This document shows, piece after piece, positions 49,459-56,904 of a DNA stretch of 64,000 nt (within the stretch, counting starts at the first letter, position 1; each line of letters begins with the position of its first letter). The translations under genes and the position numbers were made by a program. Source of the stretch: Clostridiales bacterium (GTDB taxonomy: Bacteria > Bacillota > Clostridia > Peptostreptococcales > Acidaminobacteraceae); NCBI GenBank assembly GCA_016342415.1, contig JAEIOD010000004.1:62001-126000 (forward strand), written 5' to 3'. Below the pieces are notes generated by a model, which worked only from the letters and a program-made list of their open reading frames with translations, ran no database searches and was not told the DNA's origin.

Positions 49459-50283
49459 CTATCTTATTTCATCAACATCTACTGAAGTTGCAATTTTATT
49501 CTGTAAGTCTCTACACATATCGTCCAAACCAATTCGTGTAAACATAGCTGAAAAGGCTTGCATTAAGTGTTCTATTCTAGGTGACTTTAAGCTATCTAAT
49601 GTATAACTATAATCCTCTTCTTCCTCAAGATAAAACAACTTTGTCAATATTTCATCTTTAAGAATTTCTTTATTAATCTTGCAATCAAGATAACCATCAA
49701 CCATCTGAGCGAACACCGAAAATTCAATTGTATTTACATCTCTAAGATTAACTACATACCCTTTAGAGTTAGCTAGATAACTGGTTTCATTTGGCGGAAT
49801 ATAATAATAACCTGTTATTTGATTACTCATGATTTGTTGAACTCTAGTTTTTTTCTCTTTCGATAAAGTTTTTAGTAAAATGTCAGCTCTACGTTGTTCT
49901 GTTAGCTCTGTTTTAAGGAATGTCTCAAACTCTAACAACAATAAATATTTATCATAATTAGATTGTCCTTTATTTTCCTGTAAAAATAATTTTTTTATTT
50001 TATCTAACTCCCAAATCTGTAATACTTTCATATCAAGATTTACAGAGACCATCCAAATCTCAAGATTTCTTCTTAGTTCTTTGATTTTAATTTCTATTAA
50101 CGAATATACACAGTTATCTAATAACCATCTATCTAAACTAACCATACTTACAAAGTGTATATTTTTAACTTTTTTTTGCGCAATATCACAACTGGCAGTA
50201 ATAACGATTCCATGACAAGGTATATCAGGATATTCTAACGACCGCACACCATAAATAATTTGGCCTTGTTTAATATTTTCCAA
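49459..50283 (-). CDS. Uncharacterised partner of the helicase
   Basis: 274 residues, not recognised. The N-terminal part has a beta-strand-rich stretch with HGIVITASCDIAQ (about 24-36) and NIHFVSMVSLDRW; the middle is helical and rich in Lys and Glu; YYYIPPNETSYL lies near 164-175; the C-terminus is acidic and helical. No membrane segment or signal peptide is seen. It begins with TTG, supported by AAGGGGG about 5 bases upstream; no good ATG exists nearby. It is first in the cassette and 8 bases before the helicase, so the two are probably cotranslated. I assign no function. Confidence 0.7.
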   Translation of the reverse strand: MENIKQGQIIYGVRSLEYPDIPCHGIVITASCDIAQKKVKNIHFVSMVSLDRWLLDNCVYSLIEIKIKELRRNLEIWMVSVNLDMKVLQIWELDKIKKLFLQENKGQSNYDKYLLLLEFETFLKTELTEQRRADILLKTLSKEKKTRVQQIMSNQITGYYYIPPNETSYLANSKGYVVNLRDVNTIEFSVFAQMVDGYLDCKINKEILKDEILTKLFYLEEEEDYSYTLDSLKSPRIEHLMQAFSAMFTRIGLDDMCRDLQNKIATSVDVDEIR

Positions 50284-50340
50284 ATGTACCCCCTTGATTC
50301 CTTTGACATTCCAAATCTAAACATAACGCTTCACTCATTT

Positions 50341-50369
50341 ATTATAACTTATCGGCTCAGTTGAAACAA
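50341..50369 (-). promoter_or_regulatory. Promoter of the helicase cassette
   Basis: TTGTTT (50364-50369), 17-base spacer, TATAAT (50341-50346). The leader is about 50 bases to the TTG start. It makes the cassette independent of its neighbours. Confidence 0.65.
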
Positions 50370-50491
50370 ACCCTAAACTCAAAAGTTAATATATAGTCAG
50401 TATACAACATCTGCTTAAATCTTACATAAAACATAAAATCTCATTAGCTACCTTATTTATATGAAAACAATAAATTAGCTCGCACTTGATT

Positions 50492-50532
50492 AAACGAGCT
50501 ACCATTGTAATTCCAACAACAGTAGCTCGTTT
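50492..50532 (-). terminator. Hairpin beyond the recombinase remnant
   Basis: AAACGAGCTAC and GTAGCTCGTTT form an 11-bp stem around a 19-base loop. On the plus strand it is followed by TTTTTATT, on the minus strand by AATC, so the plus direction looks stronger. Two GAGTGCA words stand 11 bases apart between it and the recombinase stop. Confidence 0.5.
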
Positions 50533-50576
50533 TTATTGATTAATATTGGAATTGAGTGCAACAGAGAGTGCAGTAG

Positions 50577-51020
50577 CTATCTATTTACCAAATTTAGAGC
50601 CTTTTCAACTATATCTTGAGCTTCGATTTTATCCTCAATATTGACTTTTCTATATATATTTAGGGTGGTTTTCGGATCTGCATGGCCAACCATTTTTTAC
50701 ACATTCTCTATCTTCGCACCTGATCTCATGGCTGTAGTTACAAAGCACGATCTCATTCGATGTATGCCTCCTTTTAAATCATCTCCCGATAAACCAGCCA
50801 TCTTCATTACTCGTTTAAATGCAGTAGATAAACTACTTGGTGTCATGGGTGTGCCGTCTTTCTTTGCAAAAACAAGATTTAAAGAATTATATTCTCTAAT
50901 ACCAACGGACAACGCAATTTCATTCTGACGACGTTTTCGATTTAATAGAACTTCAATGACTTGCTCATTGATTGGTATTTCTCTTTCAGATTCTAAAGTC
51001 TTTGGAGGACCGAAATCATA
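50577..51020 (-). pseudogene. Tyrosine recombinase (integrase) remnant with in-frame stop
   Basis: The C-terminal catalytic half of a phage/ICE-type integrase can be read as GPPKTLESEREIPI, VFAKKDGTPMTPSSL, GIHRMRSCFVTTAMRSG and, after a TAA at about 50698-50700, MVGHADPKTTLNIY followed by a normal end (LNLVNR, TAG at 50577). The HxxR (HRMR), GH and Tyr of the active site are therefore all present but split by the stop, probably from a Gln codon. The N-terminal half including the first catalytic Arg is missing: at about 51017 the frame runs into the 5' part of a merR gene. Inactive scar of a mobile element. Confidence 0.85.
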
Positions 51021-51162
51021 CCTGCAACCTTAATAGATCATCCATAGAATAAACTCTATAATCATTTTTATCTCTCTCGGGAAAAATCAGACCCTTTTTC
51101 TCATAAAACCTTAATTGGTTTGCTTTTACTCCAAAAGAACTTGCAACTTCTTTTATATTCAT
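51016..51162 (-). pseudogene. Truncated MerR-family regulator (5' stub, 48 codons)
   Basis: Reads MNIKEVASSFGVKANQLRFYEKKGL followed by YRVYSMDDLLRLQ, which is the MerR helix-turn-helix and first wing. It then stops (TGA at 51016-51018) where the integrase remnant begins. Typical MerR proteins need a further helix for dimerisation and an effector domain; both are lost. It starts 11 bases after the stop of the acetyltransferase, which still carries a MerR-style promoter, so the two were likely an operon with the regulator second. Confidence 0.8.
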
Positions 51163-51173
51163 TAACTATCCTT

Positions 51174-51719
51174 TCACCGAGACATGCTCCATTCACTTTT
51201 TAGTATACCATAGCTTACAGAATCATAATATTCACCATTATAAATCCTAGCCATTCTGAAACACGCCTCTTGCCTCATACCCAAATTCTCTGAAAGCTTA
51301 ATCATTCTTTCATTTCCGGACCATGTCGTTAGACCAATTCTCACCAAATCAGGGAAAATAGTAAATACATGATCTATCCATAAACTCATGGCTTGATAAC
51401 CAATACCACGTCCCCAATAAGTCTCATTAAATATAACAACACCTATTTCTAACCATTTTGTTTCCTCCGATTTCCAATGCCAACTTACTTCTCCAATCAA
51501 GTCATCATTAGAACCATCCACAATCATTTTACAATGATTTTTAACAGGTTTGCCAGAATTGAATACATTATACATTCTCTTTATACGGTCTTGTAACTCT
51601 TCCAAAGATTCTCTTTTAAAATAGGGTCCATTGAATTCATGGAACAAACGATCAGGATGATTCATTTCCTCGTATTTTTTTAGATCATTAATTATCATAC
51701 TTCTCAATTTTATAGTCAT
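51174..51719 (-). CDS. GNAT acetyltransferase of RimJ/RimL type
   Basis: 181 residues. Features of the RimL/SpeG-like branch: LRSMIINDLKKYEEMN at the start, the acetyl-CoA loop YWGRGIGYQAMSLWIDHVF near residues 118-136, and the ending NERMIKLSENLGMRQEACFRMARIYNGEYYDSVSYGIL. GGAGG is 6 bases before the ATG. The promoter has a 19-base spacer with an inverted repeat, pointing to MerR control, and a merR stub follows the gene. Substrate unknown; acetylation of a toxic compound or protein are both possible. Confidence 0.88.
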   Translation of the reverse strand: MTIKLRSMIINDLKKYEEMNHPDRLFHEFNGPYFKRESLEELQDRIKRMYNVFNSGKPVKNHCKMIVDGSNDDLIGEVSWHWKSEETKWLEIGVVIFNETYWGRGIGYQAMSLWIDHVFTIFPDLVRIGLTTWSGNERMIKLSENLGMRQEACFRMARIYNGEYYDSVSYGILKSEWSMSR

Positions 51720-51738
51720 ACATTACCTCCATAATCAT

Positions 51739-51769
51739 ATCATAAAGGTTCGCCCTGGGCGAAGGTCAA
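51739..51769 (-). promoter_or_regulatory. MerR-type promoter with 19-bp spacer and operator
   Basis: TTGACC (51764-51769) and TATGAT (51739-51744) are 19 bases apart, too far for plain sigma-A use but typical of MerR-activated promoters. The spacer holds an inverted repeat TTCGCCC-A-GGGCGAA. It drives the acetyltransferase at 51174-51719. Confidence 0.8.
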
Positions 51770-52154
51770 TAAAAAAGTCATATATTTTGTGATTACTCGT
51801 CCTTAATAATCAAAATTACTATCTGAATATTTAGTACAGCCCCCTACATCTCATAAATTGCAAGGACGATTATTATATTTTCAAAGCTTTACTCGTTTGA
51901 GAACACAGCTTCTCTGTCGGTTATACAAGTACTTTTAAATATGTCCACCCCATTCTTTTTATACTGTATGCTTATTTAACCATCCTACTACACCCAGTAT
52001 TGATAATTCGCAGGGGTGCAACAAATGGTGTAGTAGCCAAGTTAACTCTATAACAGACATTGTCTCAGTTGCATTCAATTGACAAGTAGTGTTAATTCAA
52101 AAGCACTCTATCAACACCATTTAAAACAAAGATTAGATTTAAAATATAAAAATC
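51770..52154. other. Intergenic stretch with no gene seen
   Basis: About 385 bases. It contains GGTGTAGTAG words inverted at 51983-51996 and direct at 52027-52036. No frame with a credible start or family match was found on either strand. Confidence 0.5.
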
Positions 52155-52184
52155 ATCCCACTGATCAAATCAGTGGGATTTTTT
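52155..52184. terminator. Strong bidirectional hairpin terminator
   Basis: A perfect 11-bp stem (ATCCCACTGAT with ATCAGTGGGAT) and 3-base loop. T6 follows on the plus strand, and a T-rich stretch (GATTTTTATATTTT) on the minus strand. On the minus strand it could end the marR transcript 126 bases upstream; no plus-strand gene precedes it. Confidence 0.75.
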
Positions 52185-52309
52185 ATGTTATCTTTTATTC
52201 TACTTACATTACAGAGTATGAAAAAGGTAAACCTAAAATGCAATTTACCTTTGATATATTCTTATATCTCGCTGTATTCTTTTCATACAATCAGTAATAC
52301 AGTGCTCAA

Positions 52310-52741
52310 TTACAAGCAAGTACCTGTCAATAAGTTATCCAAAATAATCTTCAACGACTTAACAATTTCATCGTATTGTTCATCATTAATTCCACGAGAT
52401 ATCATCTCTGTAATATCATCAAGAATTTCTATCAATTTAGGTTGAAACTTAATCCCGGCTTCGGTTAAATACAATCTATTGTATCTTTTATCATCTTCAT
52501 TTGCAGTTCTATATATATACCCTTGCTCCTCTAATTTTTTTAATGCTTTAGCTGTTGTAGCTTTGTCTATCTTAATTAACTCAGTCAATTCCTTTTGAGA
52601 TATTCCCGGATTTTTAAAAATAGTCAAGAAAAATATATACTGTCCACTACCTATTCCATATTGTCTTAATTGATTATTAACCATAACTTGCTGGTGTCTA
52701 TGTATCGCACCAATGTATTTCCCGATTAGCTCCCTTTTCAT
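52310..52741 (-). CDS. MarR-family regulator next to padC
   Basis: About 143 residues from the ATG at 52741 (GGAGG 5 bases upstream; a TTG four codons earlier overlaps that site). Winged helix of MarR type: ISQKELTELIKIDKATTAKALKKLEEQGYIYRTANEDDKRYNRLYLTEAG. Helices on both sides form the dimer interface. The gene follows padC with a 117-base gap holding its own promoter. A box related to those at padC covers the -35, so it probably represses itself and padC; the inducer may be a phenolic acid. Confidence 0.88.
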   Translation of the reverse strand: MKRELIGKYIGAIHRHQQVMVNNQLRQYGIGSGQYIFFLTIFKNPGISQKELTELIKIDKATTAKALKKLEEQGYIYRTANEDDKRYNRLYLTEAGIKFQPKLIEILDDITEMISRGINDEQYDEIVKSLKIILDNLLTGTCL

Positions 52742-52801
52742 CTTTTCCTCCAAACATTACAAGCTTATAGGCTTAAAATTTGTATTTTACTGTATAGTAG
52801 A

Positions 52802-52834
52802 ATTATATCTTTTATAAGATGCATTGGCAACTAA
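52802..52834 (-). promoter_or_regulatory. marR promoter with operator-like box
   Basis: TTGCCA (52825-52830), 17-base spacer, TATAAT (52802-52807). The -35 sits inside a box (52818-52834, minus strand TTAGTTGCCAATGCATC) that resembles two boxes before padC. Confidence 0.7.
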
Positions 52835-52858
52835 TTTGAAATATCTCTGATACCCATA

Positions 52859-53350
52859 CTAAGAATAAAGTTTACCCGCTCTGATTTTATCAGATAAGCC
52901 TTCATAAGGCGCTTCTGAAATAATCTTTTCATTGTCTATACCTACATTCTTTTCATACGTAATAGTGGCGAACTCATCTACTACATCCTTAGGATACGTT
53001 TCATACTTCTCTCTCGATTCTTCCATTAATTCGATATAGTCATTTTGATAACAGACAGTAATCTCTGGATGTTCATGAACCCATCTTGGGAAGAAAATCA
53101 CGCCATGCATCTTCTTATCATCTAACATAAAAGTCAAACACACATCAGTTCCCGTTGGCTCAGTCCAAGAAATTTTAAAGACACCTTTCACCAATTCAAC
53201 TAGATGCATCTTCTGATCCTTCACCCATCGTCCACCTACCATACCGCTATGAATACGATAATCTACAGTATCCTCATTTTTGATATAAATTTCATATTCC
53301 CATCCATTATCGTATGTGTAAATCATTTGTGTTCCTATAAAGTTTCTCAT
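52859..53350 (-). CDS. padC: Phenolic acid decarboxylase
   Basis: 163 residues, the family length. Highly characteristic text: [33 protein letters not shown] (about 11-43), [12 protein letters not shown] (about 61-72) and HGVIFFPRW. The enzyme decarboxylates p-coumaric, ferulic and caffeic acid to vinyl phenols without cofactor, a detoxification step; active-site Tyr, Arg and Glu are in these motifs. Regulation is normally by PadR; here a MarR gene follows and shared boxes suggest that MarR controls it. Present beside mobile remnants, so possibly acquired. Confidence 0.93.
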   Translation of the reverse strand: MRNFIGTQMIYTYDNGWEYEIYIKNEDTVDYRIHSGMVGGRWVKDQKMHLVELVKGVFKISWTEPTGTDVCLTFMLDDKKMHGVIFFPRWVHEHPEITVCYQNDYIELMEESREKYETYPKDVVDEFATITYEKNVGIDNEKIISEAPYEGLSDKIRAGKLYS

Positions 53351-53366
53351 AATAAACCTTCTTTCT

Positions 53367-53436
53367 TAAATATTTATAATAGAATGTACTTGCAACTAAT
53401 ATCAGTTTAACTGATATAGGATGTATTTGCAACTAC
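53367..53436 (-). promoter_or_regulatory. padC promoter with two repeated boxes and a dyad
   Basis: Core promoter TTGCAA (53390-53395), 17-base spacer, TATTTA (53367-53372). Box A (53382-53399) overlaps the -35; box B (53419-53436) is 37 bp upstream in the same orientation. Both read TAGTTGCAAnTACATyC on the minus strand. Between them is a palindrome with arms ATATCAGTT and AACTGATAT (53399-53417). Confidence 0.75.
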
Positions 53437-53463
53437 TTTTAAAATTAACACTACAAAATAGAA

Positions 53464-53960
53464 CATATGCCAATCTAAGAATCCTAAAGAGGCAAAGTGT
53501 TTTACATAAGAAGTGTTATTCCTTTCTGTACTTTAACGCCATGCTACGAGTAGTAGCGACACTCTCATGTCTGGACTAGGAATCTAGCGTGAACAACTAG
53601 ATGTTAAGGCAAGTAAAGCATATATTAAGAAAAGTCGAAATCATATTGCAACCATCATATTCTCTGAACGATCATCCACATATTTTTTCCCACAAGTCGT
53701 ACAAAATCTACTTTTACATCGAAAAGCAACTTTTTTGACTTCATTGCAAGTATCACAGCTATACTCTCTATAACCTTTTGACAAATCACCACAATCTATC
53801 ATTCTTTGAACATCTTCAATAACAACTTGTCTTGTTTTTGATTCGTACTGTTCTAAAAAAGTTTGAAAATGATCTGTAAATATCTGCTTTATCTTCTTTG
53901 CCATGCAAAACCTCTTTGTTTACTTTTTTTGACAACTAGATTTTATCATGTGTTTCCAAT
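53464..53960 (-). mobile_element. IS91-like element remnant
   Basis: The region holds the start of an IS91-type transposase gene (53641-53904) followed by about 175 bases with short dyads (GCTACGAGTAGTAGC at about 53545). The central and C-terminal transposase parts are missing, so it is an internal deletion derivative. The boundaries are approximate; I could not define element ends. Confidence 0.5.
53641..53904 (-). pseudogene. IS91-family transposase, N-terminal zinc-binding fragment
   Basis: 87 codons. IFTDHFQTFLEQYESKTRQVV, then CGDLSKGYREYSCDTC and CKSRFCTTCGKK form the cysteine-rich zinc domain that begins IS91 transposases. The frame then ends (ENMMVAI, stop), where full-length proteins continue for about 300 residues with the HUH/Y2 catalytic domain. 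A TTGCAA-17-TAAAAT promoter and AGAGG ribosome site are still visible upstream. Cannot transpose by itself. Confidence 0.82.
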
Positions 53961-54010
53961 GCTTGCAATAGTATAAATCGAACGAGAATCAATAGACTTT
54001 CTTTAACAAT

Positions 54011-54049
54011 AAAAAAAGCAGTTCAAGAAAATCTTGAACTGCTTTTTTT
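54011..54049 (-). terminator. Intrinsic terminator after the DUF2500 gene
   Basis: AAAAAAAGCAGTTCAAGA and its complement form an 18-bp stem with a 3-base loop and A/T flanks on both sides, so it can work in both directions. Confidence 0.85.
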
Positions 54050-54113
54050 AGTCAACAGTGATACAAATATGATGCTCACTGTATTCTTTAATGCTATGTT
54101 ATAGTATCTTTCA

Positions 54114-54500
54114 TTAGTATTCTTCGTAATTCGACATTCTACTAAATTCAACAAATAAAGTTCCTTGATGTGTTAATGTACCAACATCACCTTCTGCTAA
54201 AATCCCAATCTGATTACTAGGTACCATATATTCGACTCTATTACCACATTCAAGCTCAAACGTTGCATAATAAGTAGTTCTAGAACCACCCATACTAGAG
54301 TTATTACTTCTTGACCAAACATGTTGACGCTTGCTGATTATTTTTGCTCCAACGGTCTCTTTGGGTTTTGTTTTTTGCTTACCATAATTAAGTAATCTCA
54401 CCAATACAGTACCTATCACAATGACAAAAATAATGCCTATAAAAATCGGTACTACACTAAACATAAACCCTTGTGAAGCAAATCCACTATCAAACCCCAT
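54114..54500 (-). CDS. DUF2500-family membrane protein
   Basis: 128 residues. One membrane segment (about 15-37) is followed by a cytoplasmic or external beta domain with TTYYATFELECGNRVEYMVPSNQIGILAEGDVGTL, the DUF2500 pattern, and TLFVEFSR at the end. Function unknown. It is monocistronic with its own terminator. Confidence 0.82.
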   Translation of the reverse strand: MGFDSGFASQGFMFSVVPIFIGIIFVIVIGTVLVRLLNYGKQKTKPKETVGAKIISKRQHVWSRSNNSSMGGSRTTYYATFELECGNRVEYMVPSNQIGILAEGDVGTLTHQGTLFVEFSRMSNYEEY

Positions 54501-54809
54501 ATCTTACCATCTCCTATCACCAATAATTAATTTAACACCTCTAAATCTTATCTTTTTCAAAACCAATATCATACATACATTACCATAATTACTCCTTATT
54601 GTATATGCATATAATATTAAGATTTAAGTAAAAAATATTATCAAAACAGCCAATGAAGATCACTCAAGATATAAAAGATCAATTTCGATAAAACACAAGA
54701 ATCCAATGAGATGTCTTAAATACTACTTAGGAGCAGATCTGATATTATCCTTCTTCTTTTTAGAAATGCGTCCATTTATCAACATACATAGATTTCATAG
54801 TACCGTTAC
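54501..54809. other. Intergenic stretch with no gene seen
   Basis: About 310 AT-rich bases between the DUF2500 start and the EamA transporter stop. No terminator for the transporter and no convincing promoter pair were found. An open frame here on the plus strand has no ribosome site and runs into the transporter gene. Confidence 0.5.
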
Positions 54810-55721
54810 CTATACATTTTCTACAGGAATCGCTTCTGATTTACTCTTTCTAAAGAGCTTAACATCCAGCTCTATTATCAACACTGCAACAAATATCATA
54901 CAGCACCCAATAATAACATTTTTCGTCATAACTTCTCCTAGTATTAAAACACCCATAATTGCAGCAAAAACCGATTCTGTAGACATAATAATCGATGCGT
55001 GGGAAGATGAAGTGTATTTTTGAGCAACCGTTTGAATTGTAAAGCAAATAAAAGTTGAGAACACTCCCAGAAATAATAGAGAAAGCCAGATCCTACTACT
55101 TATCTCAAAAGGTATCGGTTCGGTAAGTAAAGCTGTAGTAGTTGATAAGAAACAAGCCATTACCATCTGCATAAAAGCCAATTTGAATACGTTCATATGT
55201 TTTGTGAAGTGCTCTAGAAATAATATATGCGCAGCAAATAAAAATGCTCCAACAAGCGTCAGTACATCACCTATCTCCAACGATAAAGTCTCCTGCAAAG
55301 ATATCAAGTATATAGCTACAATGGTGATGACACTACCAACCACAACCCTTATTTGAGGACGCTTTTTATGTATAAGCCAATATAAAAAAGGTACCATCAC
55401 AACGTATGTTGTTAGCATAAATCCTTGCTTCGAAGCTGTTGTATATTTCAAGCCGTATGTTTGTGCCGCATAAGCAGCAAATAATACAGTGCCAACTACA
55501 ACCCCATTCTTTATATCTTCTCTGGTTAATTTTCCTATCCATTTAAACATGAATCCATATAAGATTAATGCTGCTATTCCAAAACGAAAAGCCAACAAAA
55601 ACATTGGTGTTATAGAATTAAGCGCATCTTTACCTGCAACAAATGCGGCTCCTTGTAATATAGCAAATACTACAAGACTTACATCTGCAAAATACTGTTT
55701 CTTTTTATCTGTTAAACGCAT
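54810..55721 (-). CDS. EamA/DMT-superfamily transporter
   Basis: About 303 residues with ten predicted membrane segments in two EamA repeats (about 8-135 and 150-285). Typical text includes FAILQGAAFVAGKDALN, LLAFRFGIAALIL and AAIMGVLILGEVMT near the end of the second repeat. Such exporters or importers carry metabolites such as amino acids; the substrate is not predictable. The ATG at 55721 with GGGGTGAT upstream is preferred to a GTG three codons earlier. Confidence 0.88.
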   Translation of the reverse strand: MRLTDKKKQYFADVSLVVFAILQGAAFVAGKDALNSITPMFLLAFRFGIAALILYGFMFKWIGKLTREDIKNGVVVGTVLFAAYAAQTYGLKYTTASKQGFMLTTYVVMVPFLYWLIHKKRPQIRVVVGSVITIVAIYLISLQETLSLEIGDVLTLVGAFLFAAHILFLEHFTKHMNVFKLAFMQMVMACFLSTTTALLTEPIPFEISSRIWLSLLFLGVFSTFICFTIQTVAQKYTSSSHASIIMSTESVFAAIMGVLILGEVMTKNVIIGCCMIFVAVLIIELDVKLFRKSKSEAIPVENV

Positions 55722-56211
55722 AATAATCACCCCATAAATAATTTCTATCTATTACTTTATATGTATATAGTTTGCCCTCATTAAGCCTTTACATACATTC
55801 CTCTACATAACTATTTCAACATACGGACAAATAGTCAAACACATCACATTACTCCAATCGATAAAAAACCTCAAGTCATCACCAATATCCACCATTAGCG
55901 CGACGTCATAAAACTTTCGATTATTTTTGGCATCCTGATCAATACTTTTTTACACTCATTTCGCTATTGAAATTTATATCAACATCAAAATTCTAAGGAG
56001 AATCATTTTAGCTTCAGCACCTAACTCTTTGACTATTACAATACTTTCAATCCCCGATTTTTATATCAGCCAATTCTACTCTCAGCACGTTCAGCATTTA
56101 ATACATATTCCGTGACTACTCACCGAGATTAGTCGTAAACAGTGCTTTTATGCTCGCCCGAGTCGCTATATCAATAGTAATTTTTTCGTGATTTCACAAC
56201 TTTCAATCGCA
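55722..56211. other. Intergenic stretch with no gene seen
   Basis: About 490 bases between lysE and the EamA gene. All six frames are broken by stops; no transposase, RNA or terminator was recognised. Confidence 0.5.
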
Positions 56212-56823
56212 CTATAAAATCATTGCAGATACACCAACTAGCAATTTTACGCTAAATCCGATTAAAATGACACCACAAACGACATTGATCACCTTAAGCA
56301 CTCTTTTATTAAAAACATTCTTAAACCTAGACACAAGAATGTGTAGTGTTAAAAACCACGTTGCCGATGCCAAACACACACCAATTATGAACAAGCTTGA
56401 CTCACCGTTTGATAACGACGCCTTAAAGCTGCCCAGAAGAAGTGTACCATCTACAATCGCCTGAGGATTCAGCCATGTAACTACAAAACATGCAGTAACG
56501 ATTTTGAGAAGTGTCTTATCGTAATTCTCGCTCTTCTCCTCTTTTGGATTTGACTTCAAAAGACCTATACCTATCCAAAGCAGCGCTAAACTGCCTACTC
56601 CTTGAATTAAAAACTTCAGAATATCGATGCGATCGAGAACTAGTCCAATCCCCCAGTAACATGCAAACGCAAGCGAGATATCAAACATAATCATGATAAG
56701 CGTAACCTGTAACGCCTTTAACCTCTGACTTTTTAGTGACGTGTTGATAATATACATGTTCTGAACACCTATTGGTGCGACATAAGCAAATCCTAATAGT
56801 AACCCTTGAATAATACCACTCAT
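56212..56823 (-). CDS. LysE/ArgO-type amino-acid exporter
   Basis: 203 residues with about six membrane segments. The N-terminus GLLLGFAYVAPIGVQNMYIIN and the central WLNPQAIVDGTLLLGSF are hallmarks of LysE/ArgO exporters of basic amino acids. AAGGAGGG precedes the ATG. It lies downstream of a MocR regulator on the same strand but after that gene's terminator. Direct repeats TTGGCTGG lie between them, so MocR control is likely. Export of lysine or arginine is inference. Confidence 0.88.
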   Translation of the reverse strand: MSGIIQGLLLGFAYVAPIGVQNMYIINTSLKSQRLKALQVTLIMIMFDISLAFACYWGIGLVLDRIDILKFLIQGVGSLALLWIGIGLLKSNPKEEKSENYDKTLLKIVTACFVVTWLNPQAIVDGTLLLGSFKASLSNGESSLFIIGVCLASATWFLTLHILVSRFKNVFNKRVLKVINVVCGVILIGFSVKLLVGVSAMIL

Positions 56824-56872
56824 ATAATTTCCCTCCTTGATACCAATATATCAAATAATCATATATGAGTAT

Positions 56873-56904
56873 CCAGCCAAGATATAAGAATTCGAACCAG
56901 CCAA
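56873..56904 (-). promoter_or_regulatory. Direct repeats TTGGCTGG upstream of lysE
   Basis: Two TTGGCTGG words, 24 bp apart (56873-56880 and 56897-56904), lie 50-80 bases before the lysE ATG. MocR/GntR-aminotransferase regulators are known to bind direct repeats, so this may be the operator of the neighbouring MocR protein. Confidence 0.45.

Noticed and set aside
47147..50283. Calling the cassette a Gabija system
   Set aside because: The helicase resembles GajB only at superfamily level and the partner has no OLD ATPase or TOPRIM motifs.
50641..50928. Plus-strand open frame of 95 codons
   Set aside because: It is the antisense shadow of the recombinase remnant, whose minus-strand translation shows clear family motifs.
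52079..52297. Plus-strand open frame of 72 codons
   Set aside because: It reads straight through a perfect terminator hairpin, has no ribosome site and a low-complexity translation.
54706..55023. Plus-strand open frame of 105 codons
   Set aside because: It overlaps the end of the EamA transporter gene and has no ribosome site; the membrane protein on the other strand is convincing.
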